Positions 46,313-57,483 of a DNA stretch of 64,000 nt are shown in pieces. A model generated the notes under the pieces. It had not been told where the DNA came from. It did no database searches and saw nothing but the letters and a program-made list of their open reading frames with translations. Both the position numbers and the translations under genes were made by a program. The stretch's first letter is position 1. Each line of letters begins with the position of its first letter. Source of the stretch: Mytilus californianus (Eukaryota; Mollusca; Bivalvia; Mytilida; Mytilidae); NCBI RefSeq assembly GCF_021869535.1, contig NW_026262648.1:1612001-1676000 (forward strand), read 5' to 3'.

Positions 46313-47551
46313 CAAACTTAGAATATTGCAAAGTGCTCAAGGCTCAAATGATCTCTTGATTGGTTTTATTCAAGAATTTGTTTCATTGTCCGTGAAATGT
46401 TTATAATTAATGTATGACTTCCCTTTTAGGCATTTCATTTATGTATTGGTCTTAGTGATGTAAGGACTTACTTTTAATTTGCGAAATTTTAATAAATTGT
46501 GTTTTAGACATTAGATGACACAACGTTACAATGAAACTGTAGAAATTGTATAAGTTTCCTAATTGTGAGTATGAGTGTAAATTATGTAATATTTTAGTGA
46601 GGACTTATCTTTTTGTTTATCTACAGTTCAATTAGATAAATTCAAAATCAGAGTTACAACTAAGTTGTATTCCACAGCCAATTTTATTCCAGCTCTTTAC
46701 ATTAAATACTACTTAATTAACTAAATTTTAAATTTTGAAAGGAATTGCTTTTTATAGGAAATTCAAAAGTAAATTCAATTTCCTGTATGTACCGGTATTT
46801 TGGAAATGACTTTTCTTACTAACTGCGAAAACAGTTATCTGACTTTTGATAAGCGTGATACATGTAGCTAAAGATTTAGGTTATATTTGATTTTAAAATA
46901 GATATAAGAAGATGTGGTATGAGTGCCAATGAGACAACTCTCCATCCAAGTCATAATTTATAAAAATAAACCATTATAGGTCAAAGCACGGTCTTCAACA
47001 CGGAGCCTTGGCTCACACCGAACGGCAAGCTATAAAGGGCCCCAAAAAAAACTAGTGTAAAACCATTCAAACGGGAAAACCAACGGTCTTATCTATATAG
47101 AAAACGAGAAACGAGAAAAATGTTTGAACCACATCAACAAACGACAACTATTGAACATCAGATTCCTGACTTACGACAGGTGCATACAAATGCAGCGGGT
47201 TTTAACATTTTAATGGTACCAAACCTTCACCCTTTTTCTGAAACAATAGTGTAACATCACAACATAGAAAGACATACTATAAAACTGAAATAGCTTAACT
47301 CAATCAAAAGTTTTTTTCTTTTTCTTCTTGATACTTTCTTTTTTGTAATTTGAAAGTTCTAAGTTTTCACATGATAACACAAACGGTATGAATTGTACTG
47401 CACAAGTAAATTTCAGACTTATTTTGATCATTTTTGTTTGTTTCAAAATTCAACTTTAAATCAATAATCCTAATAAATGTGCTTCAGGCAGTTGTAACTC
47501 ATTTATACAAATTCTTTGTTTTGAACTGTAAATAGGCCTAAACAAAAGGAT
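46232..47551 (-). repeat. Right arm of the 1.33-kb inverted duplication, with a TIR element
   Basis: Reverse complement of 38493-39822. Inside, TTAGAATATTGCAAAGTGCT at 46319 and GAGCACTTTGCTATATTCTA ending at 47645 form terminal inverted repeats of a 1.33-kb transposon unit, slightly longer than the arm. It includes a Penelope-like tail module (46910-47220, minus orientation). Confidence 0.88.
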
Positions 47552-47649
47552 AATACCTTACTAAAAACATGATTTACTTTCATTCTTCACAATTAAGGAA
47601 CACCAAATTCTACACTTTCATTGGTCGAGAGCACTTTGCTATATTCTAA

Positions 47650-48714
47650 AGAATTCATTGGGATACAAAGGACAATAATAGACAATCAAGTATTAGCACA
47701 TACTTACAAATTCTCGTCCAATCAAATTGCTTGAATTTGCCTTCTAATTTTCATAGTACATACTTTTTCCGTGTACTAAGTTACTACGCATGAATGACCA
47801 CAAGTGTAAGATTTCATTGTATCGTAATCAAGATATTAAAACAAAAATGGCTACTGGCTATTTTGAAATAAATGCTGTGTTCTAAATTAAACTAAATAGT
47901 TTGTAATTAGTTTTCAAATTGATTTTTAAACATCCTACTTATTAATCTTCGAATCTTAAAATGTTTTTGACGATTAAAAGTTACTTTCATTTAAATAAAA
48001 AGTAACAAATATGGTTCTTTATACCTTAATTAGAGTACAACGCCATCTAAAAATTGTAATCATTTATTTTCCATGCAATTACTTTGTACACAAAAAAGAG
48101 TGAACCATGAAACCTTGTAAAGGGAAATTAAAGCAATTTGATTTATTTCGTCATGAATTGATTGATTATTGGTTGCTTAATGTCCAGTGACAAATATTTC
48201 ATGCATGTAAACTATCCAGTAGACTACCTATGGGGCAGATCCAGCTATTTTTAAAAGTGGTTCCAACCCATTGATCATCACGAAAAAGGCGTTTTCCACC
48301 ACCACCACCCCCTTGAACCCCCTCCCCCTTTTTGGATCCACAACTGCAAACTATCTATATGTGTAAAATTTAATATAGTTTTAGTTTTTATGTCATATAG
48401 AAAAATGTTTCTAAGAATGTAAAGCTTCCACTGCAATTTAATTACTGCCTGCTTTTGGTCAATTTATTTTGTCATCTTACCATGTAAAGAAGTACATGTG
48501 TCGTAAAACACCGCTTTATATCAATAAACATACTTACACCAGCAGCTACCATCTTCTCATTCTGGAGTCAAGGGCCTTTTGAAATCACATATTTTACAAT
48601 GATACTAGTGAGTAGATTTACAAAACTACGTAAATGAGCTACACCTAGTCAGCCAAAACATATCAATAGACTAATTACAGGATTACTCAAGTTGTAAATA
48701 TGCGCTAAATTGGA
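47650..48714. other. No gene identified; degenerate MITE at 48231-48346
   Basis: The only element seen is a diverged copy of the 135-bp MITE ('ggggcagatccagc' to 'ttggatccacaactg', with a CCACCACCACC stretch). 47648-47690 is a displaced piece of the 40074-40125 segment. The rest is unannotated AT-rich DNA. Confidence 0.45.
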
Positions 48715-48804
48715 TAGTGTATGGAAAGGTACATATTATGAAATTAAGAGCTCGGGGCAAGCCCCTCGCTCTAAATTTCATAGTATATACCTTTCCATAC
48801 ACTA
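48715..48804. repeat. Hairpin element (TAGTGTATGGAAAGGTA arms)
   Basis: Arms of about 38 bp with a few mismatches surround a 'ctcggggcaagcccctcg' middle, itself a small palindrome. It lies exactly where the inverted copy of 39990-40055 begins (48812). Confidence 0.88.
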
Positions 48805-48917
48805 ACCGACACGTAGAGAAGACAGTCGAGCAGACTACAAACAAGGCTAGTAGTCAGATTTGTCAAGGTTATTGTAAATTGGGTGTAAACCAGAAACATT
48901 AACAAAGGGCGTCATGG

Positions 48918-48919
<2 letters not shown>

Positions 48920-48951
<32 letters not shown>
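48920..48951. repeat. (AT)n microsatellite
   Basis: About 16 AT dinucleotides immediately before the 535-bp tandem array. Confidence 0.97.
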
Positions 48952-48953
<2 letters not shown>

Positions 48954-50371
48954 AGTCTAAATTGAAAACAACGTTCAAACCTATGACTGCGTTGGATAAA
49001 AACCGCAATTTTTATACGTGTGCATGTTAAACAAATGTCTTGGTAGAGGGGTCTAAATACAGCACAAACAACATTTTCCAAAAGACCAAAAAGTGCAAAA
49101 GTATATTTTAACAAAACGCATTTGACTAACAGGTCGAACAACTGATGTTCTTAAACCCTGCTGACTGCCATTGGCGATTGCCAAATAAATTGATCACCGG
49201 ATGTAACATGGATGTTAATTAAAAATTAAATACCAAACAGAAAATAATAAACTTGCGGAAAAGATGTTATATCGCAAACATAAGGTGCAAAAATTTGTAC
49301 ACCATATCCGGATTTCGACAATTAATGTCTCTTCAGTGATGTTAGGGATCGAAACGGTATTTGGAAGGCCATATAATTTACCTCAATTTAGGATAGACTC
49401 TTGAATTTTAAAGAGTCGAAATAGGACGAACGGATCATATAAACCCGAAGGAAAATATAATACAAGCCCAGACGAAAAAATATAAACAAGTCTAAATTGA
49501 AAACAACGTTCAAACCTATGACTGCGTTGGATAAAAACCGCAATTTTTATACGTGTGCATGTAAAACAAATTTCTTGGTAGAGAAGTCTAAAGAAAGCAC
49601 AAACAACATTTTCCAAAAGACCAAAAAGTGAAAAGTATATTTTAACAAAACGCATTTGACTAACAGGTCGAACAACTGATGTTCTTAAACCCTGCTGACT
49701 GCCATTGGCGATTGCCAAATAAATTGACCACCAGATGTAACATGGATGTTAATTAAAAATTAAATACCAAACAGAAAACAATAAACTTGCGGAAAAGATG
49801 GTATATCGCAAACATAAGGTGCAAAAATTTGTACACCATATCCGGATTTCGACAATTAATGTCTCTTCAGTGATGTTAGGGATCGAAACGGTATTTGGAA
49901 GGCCATATAATTTACCTCAATTTAGGATAGACTCTTGAATTTTAAAGAGTCGAAATAGGATGAACGGATCATATAAACCCGAAGGAAAATATAATACAAG
50001 CCCAGACGAAAAAATATAAACAAGTCTAAATTGAAAACAACGTTCAAACCTATGACTGCATTGGATAAAAACCGCAATTTTTATACGTGTGCATGTAACA
50101 CAAATTTCTTGGTAGAGGGGTCTAAATACAGCACAAACAACATTTTCCAAAAGACCAAAAAGTGAAAATTATATTTTAATAAAACGCATTTGACTTACAT
50201 GTCGAACAACTGATGTTCTTAAACCCTACTGACTGCCATTGGCGATTGCCAAATAAATTGATCACCAGATGTAAAATGGATGTTAATTAAAAATTAAATA
50301 CCAAACAGAAATCAATAAACTTGCGGAAAAGATGGTATATCGCAAACATAAGGTGCAAAAATTTGTACACA
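48952..50371 (-). repeat. 535-bp tandem units (about 2.7 copies)
   Basis: Unit starts CAAGTCTAAATTGAAAACAA fall at 48952, 49487 and 50021. The third unit stops near 50371. Each unit carries a 75-110 codon minus-strand frame with the same peptide core (LFGLLENVVCA then FIQRSHRFERCFQFRLV), kept in all three units apart from a few changes. I know no domain in it. The unit looks like a tandemly repeated mussel element rather than a gene. Confidence 0.9.
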
Positions 50372-51242
50372 TAGATATCTTTATTCTGTCAAACCTTTGC
50401 AATTACAATGGTATACAGACGCTCAACATGACATCAACATGATGACATACATATATGAATACACAGAGCAAAATATGTACACTATTTACAATTATACTAC
50501 ATGTATATATTCTCATTCGGTTTATCGAGGACACCGTCCGTTGAATTGCGTTTGCATTAAGTTTCATATGGGAAAAGGCAATTGATCGAGTAGGCTACCT
50601 TCAGGTCCGTTGAGAGTAAGTTGTAAACTGTTGCTACAAATTTTGTAGATTTTTTTTTATTTACTGGTGAACATATGGTTTGCCAATAATGTGGAATATG
50701 TAGCAAAATCGTTCAACATCACAACGAGAATAAAGGTATTTTTAACAGTCAAATGTTTAAAATCTCTTAATAAAAATAAAAAAGGCGACAGGAGACTCTT
50801 TCAAAAATTCATTACCGTCTTTTTGAAATATATTATCAATAGAACTTAGAGGAACGGATATTAACAACGAAATTTGCATTTAAACATTACAAGAGGACTG
50901 AAGAAAACTTAATGTGGTGCATATGTAAATTATTTCCTGCGCAACGAATGCAGACTATCATATTTTCATTAAATTACAAATAAAATGTCTTTTGATGAGA
51001 ACAAAAAATACATTTATCTCTGTCCGTTGATAATTTGTAACCATAAAATCTTCTTTCATTTGCTATTCAAGGTTCCTAACCCTTCGTGTTTAAGGCGGTT
51101 ATATTAATCAAATTCAAAGTTACGCTATTTGAATTACAATGAATTCCCTGTAAGTTTCAATACAACGTCGGTAACATTTCTCTCCGGGTTTTCGTCTGTT
51201 TGAATATGTTTAATTAGTTGAATAATTCATTAAAAAATAAAG
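50372..51242. other. No gene identified
   Basis: Short plus-strand frames (50397-50585, 50667-50849) have no recognisable features. AT-rich intergenic sequence. Confidence 0.4.
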
Positions 51243-52500
51243 GCTTAGATCCATAGATACAAAGATTTGGTCTGCAAGTTTGGCTGTACCTGTAGAAAAC
51301 TTATTTCAAACGGAATTGCACATCCTAAATTTTACGGTGATGTTGTAAACCGAGCCCGGAAATTTAGATACGATCCGGGGAAACTTATCAAATTTTTAAA
51401 TAAACCCATTCTAAAAGGTTACTTATTCAACACTGTAATTAAATCTTTGAATATTTTTATTATTGGTATAAATATTGATTTTGTTATTAGTAAATTAAAA
51501 CCATACTAACTATTACACATATGTACTCTCACGGTACTACAATCTGTCGATACCTATAGTTTGGCATTGCTCAAGGTCATGTTTTTCTCTGACCCTTCCC
51601 TTTTCACGAATGTGACCTACCGAATTAGACTATTTACCGGATTTGTAAGAACATAAGCAACACGACGTGTGCCACATGTGGAGTAGGATCTGCTTACCCA
51701 GTTTTTGGTGGGGTTCGTGTTGCTTAATCTTTAGTTTTCTATGTTGTGTCATCTGTACTATTATTTGTCTGTTTGTCTTTTTATTTTTGGCCATGGCGTT
51801 GTCAGTTTGTTTTCGATCTATGAGTTTGACTGTCCCTTAAGTATCTTTCGTCCCTCTTTTAAAGACGTCTTTACACTTAATCCATTGGATGTTCGGTGTG
51901 TATTGTTTGATATTTTAGTCTTAGATACATGATTTTTTATATTAGTTGTTATTGGCTTTGAACTAGCTGTCAGTAACTGCGAGTACTCTCAGATCTGTAC
52001 TTAATGTCTTTTTGTTGTGGGGATGTATAAGTACCCGTCCACGTCCACTCTGTGTTTTTGTTAGATGTATTTCTATTTGTATATCCATCTGATGAGTTTA
52101 GCCTTTTTCAACTGATTTTTATAGTTTGTTCTCATGCTGTACTGTTATACCACCATCCCAGGTTAGGGAGAGGATTGAGCGTTCACAAACATGTTTAACC
52201 TCGCCCCATTCTTTATGTGCCTCTCCCAAGTCAGAAGCCTGTAGTTCAGTGGTTGTCGTTGGTTCATGTCTGACATATTTGTTTTTCGTAAATTGTTTGG
52301 TTATAAATTAGGCCGTTAGTTTTTTCAATTGAATTGTTTCATATTTTCATGTCGGGGCCTTTTATAGCCGACCATACGGTATGGGTTTTTCTCATTGTTG
52401 AAGGCCATACGGTTGCCTATAATTGCTTACATCCAGTTCATTTGAAATTTGGTGGATAGTTGTCTCATTGGCAATCATACCGCATCTCCTTATTTTCATA
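51243..52500 (+). mobile_element. 5'-truncated Penelope-like element with long 3' tail
   Basis: Starts inside the RT thumb region and continues about 1 kb past its stop codon. The tail is made of the blocks found alone elsewhere: 51650-51840 (mates at 10430, 23270), 52095-52240 (mate at 8430), and 52310-52490 (mates at 14295, 28855, 32627, 38863, 40230, 46910, 58880). It ends near 'gcaatcataccgcatctcct'. This copy therefore shows the order of the modules. Confidence 0.78.
51249..51509 (+). pseudogene. Penelope-like RT C-terminal fragment
   Basis: The frame after a TAG (51246-51248) reads IHRYKDLVCKFGCTCRKLIS then NGIAHPKFYGDVVNRARKF and ends KLKPY with TAA. It aligns with the thumb end of the first element (HRYKDIIRKYSSTC, HPIFYG). 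It has no catalytic motifs and no start codon of its own. Confidence 0.82.
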
Positions 52501-52578
52501 TTGCCTAGATGCAATTACATTATAAACATGTTATCATGTACATGCTGTGTATCACTAATTGTAGAATGATATTTTCAG

Positions 52579-52670
52579 ACTGTGGATCACATGTGTACAC
52601 AGGCTATAACCGCCGTCTGTTCATTCCAGAAATTGTACGTCCTGAAACGAGAAAACAAGTCAATGAATAA
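52579..52670 (+). CDS. Candidate terminal exon of an unidentified gene
   Basis: A good acceptor (GATATTTTCAG) is followed by two bases and 29 codons: CGSHVYTGYNRRLFIPEIVR then PETRKQVNE and TAA. An AATAAA follows 7 bp after the stop. The composition (charged, Pro-containing, ending in a stop with a nearby poly(A) signal) fits a real last exon, but I cannot name the protein. No upstream exon was found. It lies right after a Penelope-like insertion that may separate it from them. Confidence 0.35.
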
Positions 52671-52677
52671 GTTTGAA

Positions 52678-52683
52678 AATAAA
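52678..52683 (+). terminator. Polyadenylation signal AATAAA after the 52.6-kb exon
   Basis: AATAAA only 7 bp after the TAA, unusually close for a poly(A) signal. A cleavage site some 15-25 bp further on would still give a short 3' UTR. Confidence 0.3.
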
Positions 52684-53833
52684 GCTTATTAATAAACACA
52701 TTTCATATGAAAAAAAATGTATCGTACACGTTTTATGTATATTAAGTCATCAGTGTAAACTTTGCAATTAACTGTAACAGTACTACTGTTTGAAAAACGC
52801 ACGTACATTTTGAAACCAAAAGCTCAAAAACTGCTTAAAAAATTCTTTAAAAACGTATACAAATAACATTAATTAACAACTTATAAACGCATTTCAAGCG
52901 AATTTTCCTCCATGATTTATCAATATACCCGTTTCATTGTAAATGTTATGAATTTCCCCCTTAAAATAGCCATCGTTATAATTTATTTACTATTCGTCGA
53001 TTATTTATCTATACGTTATATTTATTTATCGGAGTGGCTAGGAATATTTGTCCGGCCATTGTGATGCGAATGTCACTTTATCACCATGAGCGTGCGTGCG
53101 CGTAATACCGTATTATCTTCAGCAGCACAAAGGGGGCGTGTGTAATCCTTGTTACTGATGTTGGAATCATTTCCGAAAACGGCAGTATCAATGTTCATTG
53201 TGATAAATTTTCCAGTTTTCATAACTTCACAACCGATTTAGTATGAACTTAAATAAAGATCAAATTTTATAAATGGGATTCAAGAACAGCTGAAATCGCA
53301 AATCATGATATTATGACATCTAAATTATTAAATTAGGTATTGAATGATCGAATGCATTGATTTTTGTACAAATACAATAATTTTGGCTTTAGCATGTATA
53401 AGTTCGGAAAAAAATGTGTATTAAGCATTGTCAAATTGGGGGAAAATTAAATAAGTCAAACACCTAGTTTAGTGTTCCTGGACCGTCGTAATCAAATTTC
53501 AAAATCAATGACCTCAAAGTTTTATTCTTTTCATGTTTTCGGTCCATACATGTACCGGTTAACTATCTCAAGACATATTTTCTGACTTCCAATTAATACA
53601 TTATGGAAAACTAAAAATATTTTCTTCAGTCGTTTTCGGAAGTTAGTTTCAACGATATATCAATATGTTTAAGCGACAAAGGGTGCGCTGCAGGTTTCAC
53701 TGTAAATTAAAAAGTTTTCCTGTGTTAATTCCTCTTCTGTTAAACAGGGAGGAAGCTTATGTAAATGAAATAAATAGTTTAATTAGGTCTCCAAAGTTTG
53801 GAGACTTATTGGTTTTGCTCAGTTCTTCTTCTG
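52684..53833. other. No gene identified; one G/C-richer island near 53040-53160
   Basis: Around 53090-53150 the sequence 'cgtgcgtgcgcgtaat' and 'aaagggggcgtgtgtaat' is richer in CpG than its surroundings and could be a promoter, but no first exon was found. Confidence 0.3.
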
Positions 53834-53878
<45 letters not shown>

Positions 53879-53900
53879 TCTCTTCCTCTTCCTCTTCCAC
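53834..53900. repeat. (TTA)n and (TCTTCC)n microsatellites
   Basis: About 14 TTA units directly followed by three TCTTCC-like units. They give a false Tyr/Ser-rich frame on the plus strand. Confidence 0.95.
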
Positions 53901-54147
53901 CGTTTTCACAAAATGGTACGTGTCAAAGCCAATGCTGCTGATATCTTTGTTGTTAAAAATAAATATATCTGATTTGGTCTCAAGTGAAGATTATGAACAA
54001 TTAAAGGATACATTTTTACAAAAAAGCAATTATTGGGATAATTATGCTATGAGCTGTTACATGTATGTGTATAGAAAATTTTGAACATACATCATTACAC
54101 TATTCATTTTTATGTTATAGATCCATCAATATTCAACTGAATTACTT

Positions 54148-54263
54148 AAAAAATAGTCCCACCACTGATACTTTGCCTAGCCGGACAAATAGTCCCAGTA
54201 CTATTTTCCCGGTTAGCCGGACAAATAGTCCCAGTACTATTTATCCGGCTAATCGGACAAATA
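54148..54263 (+). repeat. 36-38-bp tandem repeat, about three units
   Basis: Units of TAGCCGGACAAATAGTCCCA then GTACTATTTTCCCGG. Read in one frame they give RTNSPSTI repeats, but the surrounding frame shows no other protein features. Confidence 0.85.
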
Positions 54264-56850
54264 GCAACTGCCTATATTTATATATAGTTGTGTTTTATGT
54301 TGATGTTGATGGGAAAAACATCGATAAAAATATGCCGTCTTTATTTTTTAGATTTTTTTTATTTCCGCATGTAGTTAAGGAAGGCGTCACAATTTAGCTG
54401 GTACTGCAATATCGCCTTAAGTCATGTTATCAGCTACAAAAACTTAAATGTTCTTTTTATGTTCTGCTACACAATAAAAGGGTTATTTCTCAGATAGTAA
54501 TGCATATCGATTGTCCCTCGAAGGATTTCAAAGTCACTAATACTAACGCCATGTAGCCACTTTACTTGGACTTCCTGTTGTGCTTTTCAAAACATGCATA
54601 ATATATAGGCGGAAGGTTGACCTTGCATTGATGATCATTTAACTGTTTTTTTTTTCGTTTTTTTTTTTGGAAGGGGGGGGGGGGGGAGTATGACCAGAGT
54701 ATGAATATGTCTTGCCATTGATAAATGATAATTCAAATGGTTTTTATTCCTTTTTCCTAGTTATAAAGTCCTTATTACCACATTGTAATTTGAAAAATAT
54801 TGCCTAGAAAGTGAATTGAAAAAATATTTAAATATACAAATAAGTAAATCATTTAGACGTTAACATATATGCTTTGATAATGCAAATGTGAATGTATACC
54901 ACACGATGACCAGAAGAAAAAAATCTATAATAGCTCAATTTTTTCTTTTTTTTATTGGCCTTATTATTTTCTGCCAACATATCACAAACCTTGGTTGTTA
55001 TAAAAGGGTAGACAAGCGAAATCAATATGATCTGAACAGGGTAGAAATGAATGTTGTTGTTAGTTCGTTTGTACATTGTTCTTTGTTGCTATTTTTGGAA
55101 ACTAACGATGGCATTGTGAGCACAAAATGTTATCTTCGTTCATTACCCTGCTCTATTGTCCATGAAGAAAAAGAAAATTTAATTCAATTCAGGGAAGAAA
55201 TGAAAATCAGCATCATTGTTATATATTAACAGGCACAGTTGCGTCGGGCAATGTTGTAAAGATTACATAGAGATCATAAATCAAAATTATTGAACTCTGA
55301 TAAAAACAATGTTTGCTGATGAAGAAATTTTAATACAAAATTGCAAAGAATTGCAGCTACATAAAGGCATTTTTATTAAAAATTGCAAATTTTACAGGTT
55401 TTATAAAATTCTGTTTCGAAGGACATCACTCCTCAAAATAAAATAATATGTATTAGAAATATAATACCTTACTTTCAAACAGCTATTTGGTTTTAGTTTA
55501 AATGAGGATAGATAAAAAAAAAAATGCCGAATACTGACACACCTGCGTTTTTGTGCAATCTTCAGGCTTGGTATCGTAAAATCTGTTTACGATTAGCCGT
55601 ATCATTGTAAGGATCTGTAGGAACACTCATGGAGCTCTGATACTGTGATTGTAAGTAAAGGTTTTAAGTTTTTCTCGGAGGAAAACGACTCTACTCCTTT
55701 GATTTTAAAGTGAAACATACCTTTTATATGAATACACACATAGGCGTTGAAATAGAAATATGAAGACAAGACACTTTCGCCGGAGGGAGTCTGTTTGACA
55801 TTTGACACAATCACGGCTGATCGGACTGCAAATGTTTGTCGAATTCATTATTTGGCGTTCAGACAGTTGTCCCATTTGATGTCAAACCTCTGTTCGGACA
55901 ACACTTACCGATTTGATTCACAAATATTTTATACTGGACGTAAGAAAACAACTTCCAGTTCCTGTTAGCAGCTTACAGTGAGATTGAATTATGTATAATT
56001 TATTTACCAATCATCAGATCTTTGGCCGGTCATCTTAGTTAGCAGTACGTCAGTGCGTTGATATAGGTTAAGTGTATGGAATGAATTAAGTGTATATATC
56101 CGTCTGACAGGATTGACCTTGACCTAAAATTATGTGGTTCGTTGATCAATATTAAGTTTGGTCTGTTTCTCAGATACTATGAGCAATTAAATACGTCAAT
56201 TATATTAGGTGTATGGAATGATTGTAAGGTGTGTCTGTCTGGCAGGTATCATCTGACATTGGCCTCATTTTCATAGTCCATTGGTCAAAGTTTGGTTTCG
56301 TAGGTAAGTCTGTTTCTCAATTTCTACAGACAGTAGATCATCTGACCTTCATCTCATTTACATGAATCCTTGATAATGTTATGTTGATGTTATACTTGTA
56401 GATCATTGATAATGTTATAATTATGTTATACTTGTAGGTTGACCTTTATCTGAAGGACTGTCATCATAAAATGAATTAAAATCAGAAAAGCAGGCGAAAC
56501 ATTTCAGCGTGTGCACTATTGTTGGATATTTACTAACATTGCACCCAAAATCTGTCAAAATAACAATTCTGATCCTTTTTAGACATAAATAATATTTGGC
56601 TATACGATCAGAAATACACGAAAATGTTGTTAAAACCTTTAAGTGTAGATGTGAATGTACGATACTAAGAATTTTTGTAAAGATTGACAGTCTTTTAAAA
56701 AATGGTCTTGATGTGAAATAATTCAGGTGAATATTGCCCTACCTCTTTCATAAAAGTCTGTCGGGTCACTAAGCTTTCTGTCTTTTACTTTAAAACAACG
56801 CTTATAGACCTGAACACATGTCAAAAGAATGTACAGATAAGCCTATATGA
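54264..56850. other. Intergenic, no gene supported
   Basis: A G-run lies at 54667-54687. A plus-strand frame at 54888-55229 has one hydrophobic stretch near its start but no homology that I recognise. A possible small minus-strand exon (YQSSMSVPTDPYNDTANR, about 55567-55652) has an acceptor but no partner. Neither is called. Confidence 0.35.
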
Positions 56851-56856
56851 CATACC

Positions 56857-57483
56857 GGGTAAAAATTCTGACTAACTCGTACGGGTCTAGGACATAAGTG
56901 CTATGAGCCGTTTTAGAGACCATGCCTACTTCTACCTCTGATATAGTGGCCCACGTCGAATATCTCTCAGTTTGGCCAGCCGGCAATAGTAAAGTAGGAC
57001 TAAGTGGCATACTAGGTAGCCCCCTAACCATTTGCTGACAAACTCGTACGGGTCTAGAACATAAGTCCTGTAGACCATTTTAGAGGCCATGTCTACCTTT
57101 ATCTCTAGTATAATGGCCCACGTAGAGAATCTCTCAGTTTGACCAGCCAGCAATAATAAAGTTAGACTATGTGAACATACCGGATACCCCTAACCCTATG
57201 CTGACAAACTCGTACGGGTCTTAAACATAAGTGCTATGGGAAATTTTAGATGCCATGCCTACCTCAACATCTGGTATAATGGCCCACGTGGAGAATCTCT
57301 CAGTTTGGCAAGCTGGCAATAGTAAAGTTCGACTTTATGACATACCGGATACCCCCTTAACACTATCCTGACAAACTCGTATGGGTCTAGGGCATTAGTG
57401 ATATGGGCCATTTTAAGGCCGTGCCTACTTCTACTCTTGTAAAATGGCCCACGTGGAGATTCTCTCAGTATGGCCAGCCGGCA
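56857..57483. repeat. ~165-bp satellite, left part (four units)
   Basis: Units carry ACAAACTCGTACGGGTCTAG, ATAATGGCCCACGTAGAGAA, TCTCTCAGTTTGGCCAGCC and GGCAATAGTAAAGTTGGACT. They recur near 56870, 57040, 57205 and 57370. The array continues after the LINE at 58385-58650. Confidence 0.9.

Noticed and set aside
53665-54397. Two plus-strand frames of 139 and 110 codons
   Set aside because: The first is carried by TTA and TCTTCC microsatellites, the second by a 36-38-bp tandem repeat. Neither shows a domain.
54888-55229. 113-codon frame with a signal-peptide-like start (FFLFFIGLIIFCQHI)
   Set aside because: The hydrophobic run comes from T-rich DNA. No mature-protein features or splice sites support a gene. 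Worth keeping only if transcripts appear.
55567-55652. Possible small minus-strand last exon (YQSSMSVPTDPYNDTANR)
   Set aside because: It has a fair acceptor and clean codons but no partner exon, no nearby poly(A) signal and no recognisable family.
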